Assembly: GCA_025349905.2 (NCBI GenBank)
Contig: MU625152.1
Coordinates: forward strand, 1 to 10,546
Origin: Blastocladiella britannica
Taxonomy: Eukaryota > Blastocladiomycota > Blastocladiomycetes > Blastocladiales > Blastocladiaceae
Direction of reading: 5' to 3'
DNA: 10,546 nt
The notes below the pieces were generated by a model. The model had not been told where the DNA came from, searched no databases, and saw nothing but the letters and a program-made list of their open reading frames with translations. Positions 1-8,008 of the stretch are shown here, one piece after another; within the stretch, counting starts at the first letter, position 1, and every line of letters begins with the position of its first letter. The position numbers were made by a program, and so were the translations under genes.

Positions 1-197
1 ACTAGCGGGACAAAACACGCAGGAACGCACAAACAGTCGACTTCGCTCTGGCGGCAGTGCAGCCCGTCCTCACCGGCGCAGCCCAGGCAGACGTAAGTCT
101 CGCATTCGTTAATTTTTTTCTGTTTAAATAAAAAGGGCTCCGTTCACTGATTTCGACTCGCTGATGCTTGGACAGACGAAAAAGGACTGGACTGGAT
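1..197 (+). promoter_or_regulatory. ENGase 5' region: upstream exon remnant plus leader intron
   Basis: Bases 1-92 are GC-rich and open in the frame that splices into ENGase. Bases 93-175 are the probable intron. No convincing TATA box or other promoter element can be named. No gene is seen on the minus strand here. Confidence 0.4.
93..175 (+). other. Probable leader (5' UTR or early coding) intron of the ENGase gene
   Basis: A perfect consensus donor GTAAGT at 93 is followed by an AT- and T-rich stretch unlike the flanking GC-rich sequence. A branch-like CACTGAT or GCTGATG lies before the acceptor GGACAG, which ends at 175; the length is 83 nt. Splicing removes the ATG at 164, which is out of frame with the ENGase start and would otherwise open a 135-codon overlapping frame. 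The spliced frame is open from 1 to 92 and joins in phase to the ENGase frame. The upstream exon could therefore be either leader or coding; its 30 codons contain no ATG and resemble nothing I recognise. Confidence 0.6.
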
Positions 198-2253
198 ATG
201 CTGTACTATACATCGACCGCCGACCTCCTGGCATGGCAGCACCCCTCGCTCACGCCCGCAGCCCACATTCCCGTGATCCCTCTGCCCCGACGCGCCGTGG
301 CGTCCTTGACCATGCCCCGTCGGCGCCTGCTCGTGTGCCACGACATGATGGGCGGGTACACGGCCGAGGACTCGGAGCCCAACGGCCCCGCTCCCCACTC
401 CACCGGTTTGTCATCAGAGGCCCGTGTCGCCCACGCGTTCACGCTGCACGCCATGTCCCTGGTCGACGTGTTTGTGTACTTTTCGCACCACCGCGTATCG
501 CTGGTGCCGCCGCAGTGGGCCAATCTCGCCCACCGGTGCGGGGTGCGCGTGCTCGGCACCATCATCTTTGAGTGGAAGGAGGCGGTGCCCGATCTGCTGG
601 CGTTCATGTACGGCGCCGATCAGGGCGCGCAGTGGCTGGCGGATGCGCGGTGGCGTGCTGCATCCGGCGTGCCCGTACCAAAGATGCCGCCTATCGATTA
701 TGCCGCGTGCGATCGTCTTGGTATGGCACTCCGTTATACGATTCGAGCTGCACCTCTCCTCTACTCACTGCGGCATAACTTAAAAAAAAGTCGACGTGGC
801 CGAGACTTATCGCATGTCCGGGTACTTGCTCAACATCGAGACCGCGCTCCCCGGTGGACCGGCGCAAGCACGCGACCTCGCGCACCTGACGGGCTATCTG
901 ACAGTGCAGCTCAATCAGCGGTTGGGCCCGCGCGCGCAGCTGATCTGGTACGATTCGGTGACACATGACGGCGCGCTGGCTTGGCAAGACGGGCTAAGTG
1001 CCGCACACAACCGCGCGTACTTTGATGCCGCCAACGGCCTTTTCGCCAACTACACGTGGTCCCCAACCAGAGCCGCCGCATCGGCGCACGAGGCCGGGCC
1101 ACGCGTCCGCGACGTGTACACGGGGATCGACGTGTTTGGCCGCAACATGTTTGGTGGCGGTGGTGTCGCGGTGATGGACGCGCAGCGCGTGGTGTCGTGG
1201 ACTGGAGCGAGCACCGCGCTGTTTGCGCCGGGGTGGGTGTATGAGGAGGAGGAGCCCGAGACTGCAGAAAACAGGGCGAGAGTCGGGTGGTGGGACCGCG
1301 AGGCGCGCATGTGGGAGCCGCTGGCGTCCGAGTTTGGCCTTCCAGATAATGGCAGCAGCAGCTGTAGCGGCGTCCGCCAGGGCCATGTCCCGGACGACCA
1401 AGACGGATGGGCCACGTGGTTCGGGTCGGCGGCCGGGTCGCGGTTCTTTGTCAATGGCGAGCTGGTGTCGTCGGCGGCCTGGGTCAACCACAGCTTGCAG
1501 TCGCCGCTCCCACCGCCCAATGCCGATACCTGGGTCCTGGATCGCACAGCCCCGGCGTTCTTTGGCGCCACGTCGCTCCGCCTCCTCGCTGGCGCTACCC
1601 TCGAGTTTCCTTTTGCCGCCACCGATCTGCACGCGGACACGGACATGTGGGTGGTGTATTCTCAAGATGACCAACTTGATGGCGATGATGACCAACCGAT
1701 CCTCGACATCACCGTGACTGCGTACGCCCGGTCAGGAACTGGCGGCATCGTCCGAACTGTCACCCGCGTGGCTCCACGTTCTGCGCGGCCTGTCCATGCC
1801 GATTGGCACGTCCACTCGATCCGCCTCCCAGTGTCAACCGATCCACTCAGAAACCGCCCAGTACCCCATACGCTGGTTTCCGTCACCATCGCCAATGTAT
1901 CTGGCCGGCCCGTGCGCCTCGGCCAGCTGGCGTTTGCAGTGCGGTCCCGGGTCGCCAATGCACCGGCCCTCTCGACCACGCTCGCGGCCCTGGTCGCGCA
2001 CCCAGATGGGTCGGCTGCACGCGTTGCCGCCGATCGCAAACGACTGCCGCCCGGGTGTCCGATGTTGCTGGTGGTACCGCCGCCGACAGCAAAAATTGGA
2101 AAGGTCGCCCGCGTGCTGGTTCAGGGCGACCCGTGGGACAACGTGCACGCAGGCGAGACCATCGACATGGCGGAGCGCGAGGCGCACGGCGACCTGGACG
2201 CGGTGCGGGTCGAGTGGTGGCCGTACTGGCGCGGAATCATTGTTGCAACATAA
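198..2253 (+). CDS. ENGASE: Cytosolic endo-beta-N-acetylglucosaminidase (ENGase, glycoside hydrolase family 85); exons 198-720 and 791-2253
   Basis: The product, 661 residues from the ATG at 198, matches GH85 ENGase. This enzyme cuts the chitobiose core of N-glycans, leaving one GlcNAc on the protein, and in eukaryotes acts in the cytosol on free oligosaccharides and misfolded glycoproteins. Recognisable blocks, in order, are CHDMMGGY (47-54), VFVYFSHH (91-98), GVRVLGTIIFEW (115-126), the catalytic YLLNIE (N189 assists the oxazoline step, E191 is the acid/base), IWYDS (Y228), GIDVFGR and ALFAPGWVYE. A beta-sandwich-like C-terminal half follows. Removing intron 721-790 restores DRLVDVAETYRM, which neither exon frame gives alone. 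No signal peptide is seen, as expected for the cytosolic form. The start is uncertain: ATG 198 sits right at the edge of the conserved domain, and the frame stays open upstream through a probable intron (93-175) to the window edge, so the real start may be earlier. The stop is 16 nt from that of the convergent ankyrin gene. All catalytic residues are present, so it is probably active. Confidence 0.93.
721..790 (+). other. Intron of the ENGase gene (70 nt)
   Basis: The donor is GTATGG and the acceptor ends in TTAAAAAAAAG. The upstream exon ends one base into a codon (CTT G) and the downstream exon starts TC GAC GTG, giving Leu-Val-Asp-Val, the expected GH85 sequence just before the catalytic helix. 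The acceptor has an A-run instead of a pyrimidine tract. A possible branch site is TACTCAC near 762-768. Confidence 0.92.
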
Positions 2254-2269
2254 TAATATATATTGCACT
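2254..2269. terminator. Shared AT-rich 3' end between convergent genes
   Basis: Only 16 bases separate the ENGase stop (TAA, 2251-2253, plus strand) from the ankyrin-gene stop (TGA, 2272-2270, minus strand). The spacer is almost entirely A and T. It has no canonical AATAAA on either strand, only AATAATATA-like sequence. Both transcripts must end inside or beyond the other gene, so their 3' UTRs overlap in antisense. Confidence 0.5.
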
Positions 2270-5200
2270 TCATGGAATCACAGACAAGTCGCTCTGCACG
2301 GAGGAACAGTCAGGGTCGACGCGCACCGCCGGCGTCATGGTCTTGTGCTCGAACCCGCGCTGCACCGAGTACTCGTCCTGCTTGTTGTTGCGCACCATGT
2401 CGCACAGCGCCACCATGGCCGACTGCGCCGTCTCCAGTGGCACCACCACGGTCGTCCTCGGTAAAGGCGTGTCGTCGGCTGCCAACAATCCAGAAATCAC
2501 TTGCAGAGTAGTGCCCGCGGTGGACCTGATCTTTTCGGCCCGCACCGCCAGATCGTCGTCGTCGAAATCAAGAAGCGCGTCACCATTGTCACCATCGTCA
2601 CCATCGCCATCATCGTCAATGGAGCGGCCCAAGTCGGGACGCAGCACGGGCACCATCAAGTGCATGAGCGGGTTCTCAATGGACTCCACCAGCTGCTTGC
2701 GGGTCGTGTCGCGCTTGAGCACCGCTGCCCGCGCCGAGTGCATGGCGCGCGCCACGGGCGTGATCCCGTCAGCGTCCTCGGCGCGCCACAGCTGCTGCGG
2801 AACCGAGGGCTGCATCATCATGGACTGCAAGATCGCGGCCTGGTGCTGCGCCACCGCCCAGTGCACGGGCGACCGCCCCGACAAGTCCGCCGTAAACGCA
2901 CTCTCTGCCAATGTCAATGAAGTCGACGCTTTCATGTACTCCAAGAGAGCGGCCACCGTGACGTGGTTGCCCTTGATGGTCGCCAGCGCCAGCGGCGTGT
3001 GCCCAAACATGCGCGTGGTGGACCCCAGGATGCGCGCCATGGTCGCAGCGGGCACCGCGTGCATGAACGTGTGCAGCAGTGGCGCGGCAATGTGCCGGTG
3101 GTAGCACACCAGGTGGAACGCCGTCCACCCGCGCTGCTTGTCGGTGGCCAGCGGGTCGGCGCCTTGGTCCAGCAGCACTTGCAAAACACGCCTGGACACT
3201 GGCTGGGTCACGGCATGGAACAAGGGAGTGTGTCCGCGGGCATCGGCCTGGTTGAGCAGCGCGCGGTACACGTCGGCACCCACCACCGCCTCCAGATTGC
3301 GTAAAAACGAAGCCGTCGGCCACGTCACCAGCGCATAGTGCATAAGCGTCGATTGGGCGCTGCCGCGCGAGTGCGCCGTCACCGACAGCGCGTGGTTTGC
3401 GAAACATGCTTGTACTTGGGGGTCTGCGAGCTCGAGCGCACGCGGGTCGCTGCGAAGGATGCCCTGCCGAACAAACGTGGCAATGTCGTCGCGTGCGTCC
3501 TGCGAGACGAGGTACTTGAGCCCTTGGAGCTTGCTTGATGAGGCGGTATAGAACGACCAATAAGCGACCTCTGGGCCTGGGCCACCGCTCTTGGACGATT
3601 TCCCGTCGTCGTCGTCGTCGTCGTCGTCGTCATCGTCCGAATCCGTTGCACGGCGGCCATCAAAGTACTTGGCTGCGCTGAATCCTGTTGCATTGTTGTC
3701 AATGAGGATCCTTGAATGAATGCAAAAAAAAGGGGGAAAAAAAAAAAACGAACCTTCAAACTCAGACCACAACCGCTTTGTTGTTAAAGTTGAAGCAGCA
3801 GCAGCAACATCAGGAGAACGCCCTTCCAAGTGATGGAAAAGCTGCATCGGGTACCCGCCAAGCGTCTCCTGCATCAAGTACCGCGCCACATTCATCTGGC
3901 CCAGCTGCAGAGCCACCACGAACGGGCCAGCACCAATCTTGAGCAGGCTCGGGGATGATGGCAGTATGTTTAGCGACCCAGCAACCACGTCGCTCAAGTA
4001 ATCGCCGTCGACCCACTCAATGTCGGCGCCATTGGCCACCTCCCACCCGTACTTGAACGCGTCCGGGAACGCAGTGGCGGCGGTGCGCACCTCCTCGACC
4101 ATGGCACGCATGCCATCGACCCAGTTCAGGAGCACCGCGTGCATGAGCAGCGGCACGTGCGTGTCGTACGGCTCGTACGGGACGGGCAGCTTGTAACTCA
4201 TCGAGAGGAACGCGGGCACCGTGGTGAGCGAGTGTTGCAAAGGAGCAGTGGCCTTATCAGCATCAGCATCATCGGCATCATCGCCCATCCCGCTCGAGTA
4301 CGAGTCGTCACTGGCCAAGTCATCGTCGTCGTCATTGTCCAGGTCGTAGTTGTTGATGGCCCGCACCTTTTCCGGGCGCGTCGTCTCGTCGAGGGACTGG
4401 TACTGCGCGGCCGCCAGCTGAATCAGCAGCCGCACCATCGGCGCGTTCTTGTGCATGGCCGCCAGCATCAGCGGGGTGTCGCCACGACCAGAGGCGCACG
4501 CCACGAGAATGCGGTGCTTGTGTACATGTGCCCGGACTCTGTCCACGTCCCCGGCCCACACCAGCTCAAAGAGCGTGTGGTACTTGGGTCGCGCTGCCCT
4601 TGAAATCAAAGTGCGAGTCGCATTCTTGGCCTGCGTCAGGAGCGTGTACGCGGGCATGAGGCCATCGACTTGCATCATCTCCTCGTTTGGGAGCGGCACT
4701 TGAGCTGGAAGAGGATCCTTGTACGCGACAAGAGCATCATAGACTGCCGGGCCAAACGGGACTGTCGTCACTGCCTTCACCAGATCGAGCGGAAAGTTGC
4801 GACCAGTGTACGAGTTGTCCGGGTTCAGCGACGCACCGGCACCCAGCAACATCTGGTACACGGCAGCCCATTCCACCAGCTGCTTGTGCTGCTCCTCGAA
4901 CGACGCGTTGGCCTTTTGGATGCGATCGAAGGGAGTTTGGCGCCGCTTGCTTCCACTGCCACGGACCTTGCCGGCAGTATTGTCGTCGTCCTCTTTGAGA
5001 GGCTTGGGAAGCGCCAGCGTCGCCAAAACCTCGCTGTATGTGGCGAGATCAACAAGAGAGCGGACCCGCGCCGCATACGCATCATCATCCACGACCTGAG
5101 CCGTGTACTCGTCGCGCGTGGCCGTGTCCATCATGTTGGTCAAACACGCCTGCATCTGGCGGTATGCCACATCTACGTTTAATTAGAGTGAGCTTCAGGC

Positions 5201-7897
5201 AACACCAAATCTAACAGAAAAAAAAAAAGGTATACCAATGAGATACTCTGTGTTCCAGCGACTGTGCTTGATCTTGGGCTCCGCGCCAGCATCCAGCAGC
5301 AAGCGCACAATCTCGGGCATGGGGTTGCGCCGCGACAGCACCGCAATCGCCAGTGGCGCAAAGTACCCAAGCGTATCCTCGGCGGCCGCACGGTCAGTCC
5401 CGTCACGGCGCATCAGATCCTCGACCGTGAAGTGCGCAGTGGCACCGCGGGCAATCGTCTCGGCCACAAACGCCGGCTTGTTGTCAGCGAGGGCCTTGTC
5501 AAACAGTTTCTGCACCATATTCTCGTCCTTGTTGGTGATCACGGCCGGGTCAAAGTCCACCAGCATCTTGAAAAACGCCATGTTGTCGTAATCGACACAC
5601 AAGAAAAGACACCCGACGGTGGCTGTGGCGCCGTGCTCCAGCAGCAGGTGCGCGATCGCGCCCCCCGCGGCCCTGGATGGCGTCAGCATCGTCAGCGACA
5701 GCGGGTCCCAGGTATCGGACGCTTGCCAGCTGGCCTTGCACCGGAACGGCAACTTGGGGTTGGCCCCACACGACGCAATCAGCCACTTGACAATGTGGAC
5801 GTGCCCGTACAGCACCGCATAGTGCAGCGGCGTCATGTTGTAGTCCCAGTCGCGGTGGTCGATCGAGTGCGTATCGCATCCTTTTTCAGGTTGCTGCTGT
5901 AGCCCGTCGTTGCTGGGGTCGTTGTTGTCTGGGAAGTCCTCTCCTGATTTCGCAGCAGTCGCCTCAGACGAAGAAGAAGAAGGCGAAGAAGAAGAAGGCG
6001 AAGAAGAAGAAGAAGAAGAAGAAGACGCATTAAAGAGCTGACGCTCCCACAAGAGCTTGGCAATGTCGAGGAGGCCGTACTCGGTCGCAAGGTGAAGCGG
6101 GAGCCGTCCATCCGCGAGCGGGGTCGAGACACGCGCGCCAAGGTCGAGAAGCCGCGCGACCATGTCGAGTCGCCCGCACATGACCGCCAGGTGCAGCAGC
6201 GTGCGTCCCACGTGGTCGCGGCGGTCGATCATGTCCACCAACTTGGCGCTACTCAAGAGCGCGTCAAACTGGTCCACCGTGCCCTGCGCGACGGCGGCAA
6301 AGAGCGGCGTGCGCGCCGGATCAACATACGTGTCAGCCGACCACTCTTCCTCGGTGATCGGGTGGAACTGGTAAAAAAAAAAATTTCCGTTGGTATAATG
6401 TCAGCAACACAATACTTTCATCATAAGAAAAGACAATACACACCGAACCAATCGCCTGGCGACCAGGATCCAGTTCGATAAACTCGAGCACGCCATGTAC
6501 AAACCCTTCAATGTCCTTGCGATCCTTTTCAGTGACGGGCACTGGGCACTTGCCGCACGCATCGTGCATGATCTCGTCCATGTCGCCGAAAAAGCACGCG
6601 TGCTGATGGACCGCCACCCCGCGCTTGCGCAGAAACCACGCATTGTTGAAGTTGCGGTCCTTGTTGTTGAGAATGCGCACCGTGCGGGCCGCATTGTACT
6701 CGGCGCCGTATGGTATAAACACCGACTGGTAGTCGCTGGTATTGAACGCGTCCAGGAGCTCGTTGGCATTGGCGCGGTTCCATCGATTGCGACCGTGACG
6801 AGTGTAATAAGTCCCAGTCGGACGGTCTTTACGGTGGCGGCGGATGGCCGTGAACCGCTGGCGGTCGTCGGCGTCGCCCAGTGCCTCAAACAGCAGCAGC
6901 CGGCTCAGCCCGCGCACCTGCTGGAACGGTCGCTCGTACACTTGCGGGTCAATCAGGTCGCGCCTCAGCCCGGGAACACGCACCTGGTACCCGCGCTGCG
7001 CGTATTTCGCCAGCCGCGACTCGTACGTGGGCGACCGCCGCGACATGTCCACGGAGTTGGTCTGCGTCACCAGCGCCATGTGTGTCCGTGGGGTGCAGTA
7101 GACGGCTGTGCCATCGAACCCGACCGCGCTCGCGTCCACATCAAAGCCCATCAGCACCTCGGCGGGCGATTTGTACAGCCGCAGCACGATCTGAATGTGT
7201 CGGCACGGGAACTGCGAGACGATCGTGACCGCATGGGACGACCTATTGCATCTATTTATTGTCAGCCATGTATGAATAGCGTATAAAAATAAAGGAATAC
7301 GGACCGCACGGCCACCACGTCAAACGGAATCGCGCCCATGATCTGCTCGTACAGGGCACACATCTTGGCCCGCGCCTGGTCGGCATCCAGACCATAGATA
7401 AACAAGTCAATGTCCCCCGCGGCGTGCTTGCTCAGAAAGTAGTCGCGGCGCTGGCCATAGCTGGTTTCGGGGTCCAAGCGCGCCAGGCACGCCTGCACCG
7501 CCCCACCGGCAACCACAATGTTGGACCAGTCAATGGCGTCCAGGGACCCGGCGGTAAACAGCTTCCAGTTGAGCAGGAACTCGGTCCGACCCGCAATCAC
7601 TTGGCGTCCCTCGGCGTGTCGATCGGGGTTGGGCATCACCACCGGGATCGCGCGCTCCTCTTCGAAGGTCTTGGGTGCCGTCAACAGCTGTGGCTCAAGA
7701 TTGTGCAGCGGGAGTAAGAGCGCGTGCGGGTCTTGCACCTCGGCAGCCGAGTCGCGGTGCTGCGCAAAGAGCGTCCTCAGCGCATTTTCGCGATCGACAT
7801 AGTCCTGGCGCAAGGTTTCGCGGTCGGCAAAGGTCGCGATCGCCGAGTACTGTCGCGTGTACGCGGTTATATTAAGGGGTGCTATTATGGTATCCAT
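2270..7897 (-). CDS. Nucleotidyltransferase-fold / ankyrin-repeat fusion protein; exons 7897-7305, 7242-6444, 6367-5236, 5172-3754, 3684-2270
   Basis: The five exons join in phase into 1785 residues. Residues about 120-300 look like a polymerase-beta-type nucleotidyltransferase: DWSNIVVAGGAV (GG at 131-132), GDIDLFIYGL (D162, D164), then IQIVLRLYKSPAEVL and FDVD (231-234) as the likely third acidic site, followed by RRSPTYESRL-type conserved sequence. I recall this block from fungal, amoebal and giant-virus proteins, but know no proven activity or gene name. From about residue 480 to the end there are roughly 15 ankyrin repeats; the clearest are GRTLLHLAVMCGRLDMV, MTPLHYAVLYGHVHIV, GDTPLMLAA, GHTPLFHAV, FGHTPLALATIKGNHVTV. 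The array is broken by poly-Ser (579-598), an acidic insert (around 4240-4360), poly-Asp (1331-1341) and a C-terminal acidic stretch (around 2540-2625). There is no signal peptide or membrane segment, so it is probably intracellular. The start ATG at 7897 is the first in frame; a six-codon upstream ORF overlaps it. The function may be a regulated nucleotide or ribonucleotide transfer, or a dead fold used for binding. Confidence 0.85.
3605..3637 (-). repeat. GAC/GAT trinucleotide repeat encoding poly-Asp
   Basis: Eleven consecutive Asp codons, nearly all GAC (residues 1331-1341), follow shortly after intron 4. They lie in a disordered acidic linker between ankyrin blocks. Confidence 0.88.
3685..3753 (-). 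other. Intron 4 of the nucleotidyltransferase-ankyrin gene (69 nt, in frame, no stop)
   Basis: The donor is GTTCGT, followed by T12, C5 and T9 runs, a branch-like TTGAC and the acceptor GCAACAG. Splicing is phase 1 on both sides and gives EFE-G-FSAAKYF. Because 69 is divisible by three and has no stop, the unspliced frame also stays open, adding 23 residues including Phe and Pro runs. Base composition and phase agreement favour an intron over coding. Confidence 0.75.
5173..5235 (-). other. Intron 3 of the nucleotidyltransferase-ankyrin gene (63 nt)
   Basis: The donor is GTATAC, followed by a long T tract, a CTAAT branch-like site and the acceptor ACGTAG. Phase 1 joining makes a split Asp codon, giving EYLI-D-VAYRQMQ. 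Without splicing the upstream frame ends at a stop and the downstream frame has no ATG start at this point. Confidence 0.88.
5966..6025 (-). repeat. TCT trinucleotide repeat encoding a poly-Ser tract
   Basis: GAA-type repeats on the plus strand read as Ser codons, with two Pro, on the minus strand (protein residues 579-598). The tract lies between the third and fourth ankyrin repeats of the first ankyrin exon, so it is a flexible linker. Such pure triplet runs are prone to length change. Confidence 0.85.
6368..6443 (-). other. Intron 2 of the nucleotidyltransferase-ankyrin gene (76 nt)
   Basis: The donor is GTGTGT, with branch GCTGAC, then a T11 tract and the acceptor ACCAG. Splicing is phase 0 and joins ...RQAIGS to FHPITEEEW. 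Reading through meets a stop soon after. It marks the boundary between the N-terminal module and the first ankyrin repeat. Confidence 0.88.
7243..7304 (-). other. Intron 1 of the nucleotidyltransferase-ankyrin gene (62 nt)
   Basis: The donor is GTCCGT (7304) and the acceptor GCAATAG (ends 7243). A textbook branch site, GCTGAC, has its A about 19 nt before the exon. Phase 2 joining gives VRSSHAVTIVSQFPCRHIQI, unbroken through the conserved module. The better-looking GTATTC donor four bases on does not keep the frame. Confidence 0.8.
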
Positions 7898-7917
7898 TAT
7901 TTTATGGGGTGTGGCAT
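7897..7917 (-). other. Short upstream ORF overlapping the ankyrin start codon
   Basis: An ATG at 7917, in the context ACCATGC, opens six codons ending in TAA, whose last A is the first base of the main ATG (TAATG). If it lies within the mRNA, it would lower or gate translation by requiring reinitiation. The transcript start is not known. Confidence 0.4.
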
Positions 7918-8008
7918 GGTTGAAAGAGAAGTATGCGATTTTGTTGTGTCATATTTATGAAGGAGGACGAGCAAAAGACTCACTGCAAAAAAATGGTATA
8001 CATTCTAT
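7898..8008 (-). promoter_or_regulatory. Compact intergenic spacer: GPCR 3' end and ankyrin-gene leader
   Basis: Only 111 bases separate the GPCR stop from the ankyrin start on the same strand. The spacer is AT-richer than its flanks. On the minus strand it has CATAAATATGAC (around 7949-7960), which could be a polyadenylation signal about 50 nt after the GPCR stop, a TATA-like element for the next gene, or neither. It ends with a six-codon upstream ORF. Which element does what cannot be settled from sequence. Confidence 0.4.

Noticed and set aside
1803..3104. Long plus-strand open frame (433 codons) spanning the ENGase end and antisense to the ankyrin gene
   Set aside because: It overlaps two strongly supported genes, has low-complexity Ser/Arg composition typical of GC-rich shadow frames, and shows no recognisable domain.
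3711..3753. 43-nt version of intron 4 using the nearer AG
   Set aside because: It would shift the frame away from the downstream ankyrin repeats; the acceptor at 3685 keeps it.
2270..5170. The 966-codon ankyrin frame as a separate gene
   Set aside because: It has no ATG at its start (GTG), and a GT-AG intron joins it in phase to the upstream ankyrin exon.
5966..6025. GAA repeat considered as a CRISPR-like or regulatory repeat
   Set aside because: It is a simple triplet run inside a coding exon, in frame as poly-Ser, with no spacers.
6495..7286. Plus-strand open frame of 263 codons opposite the nucleotidyltransferase exon
   Set aside because: It is an antisense shadow of a conserved exon with no domain or gene-like features of its own.
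7243..7300. Intron 1 with donor GTATTC at 7300
   Set aside because: Its phase does not match the acceptor that restores the conserved SSHAVTIVSQFP sequence.
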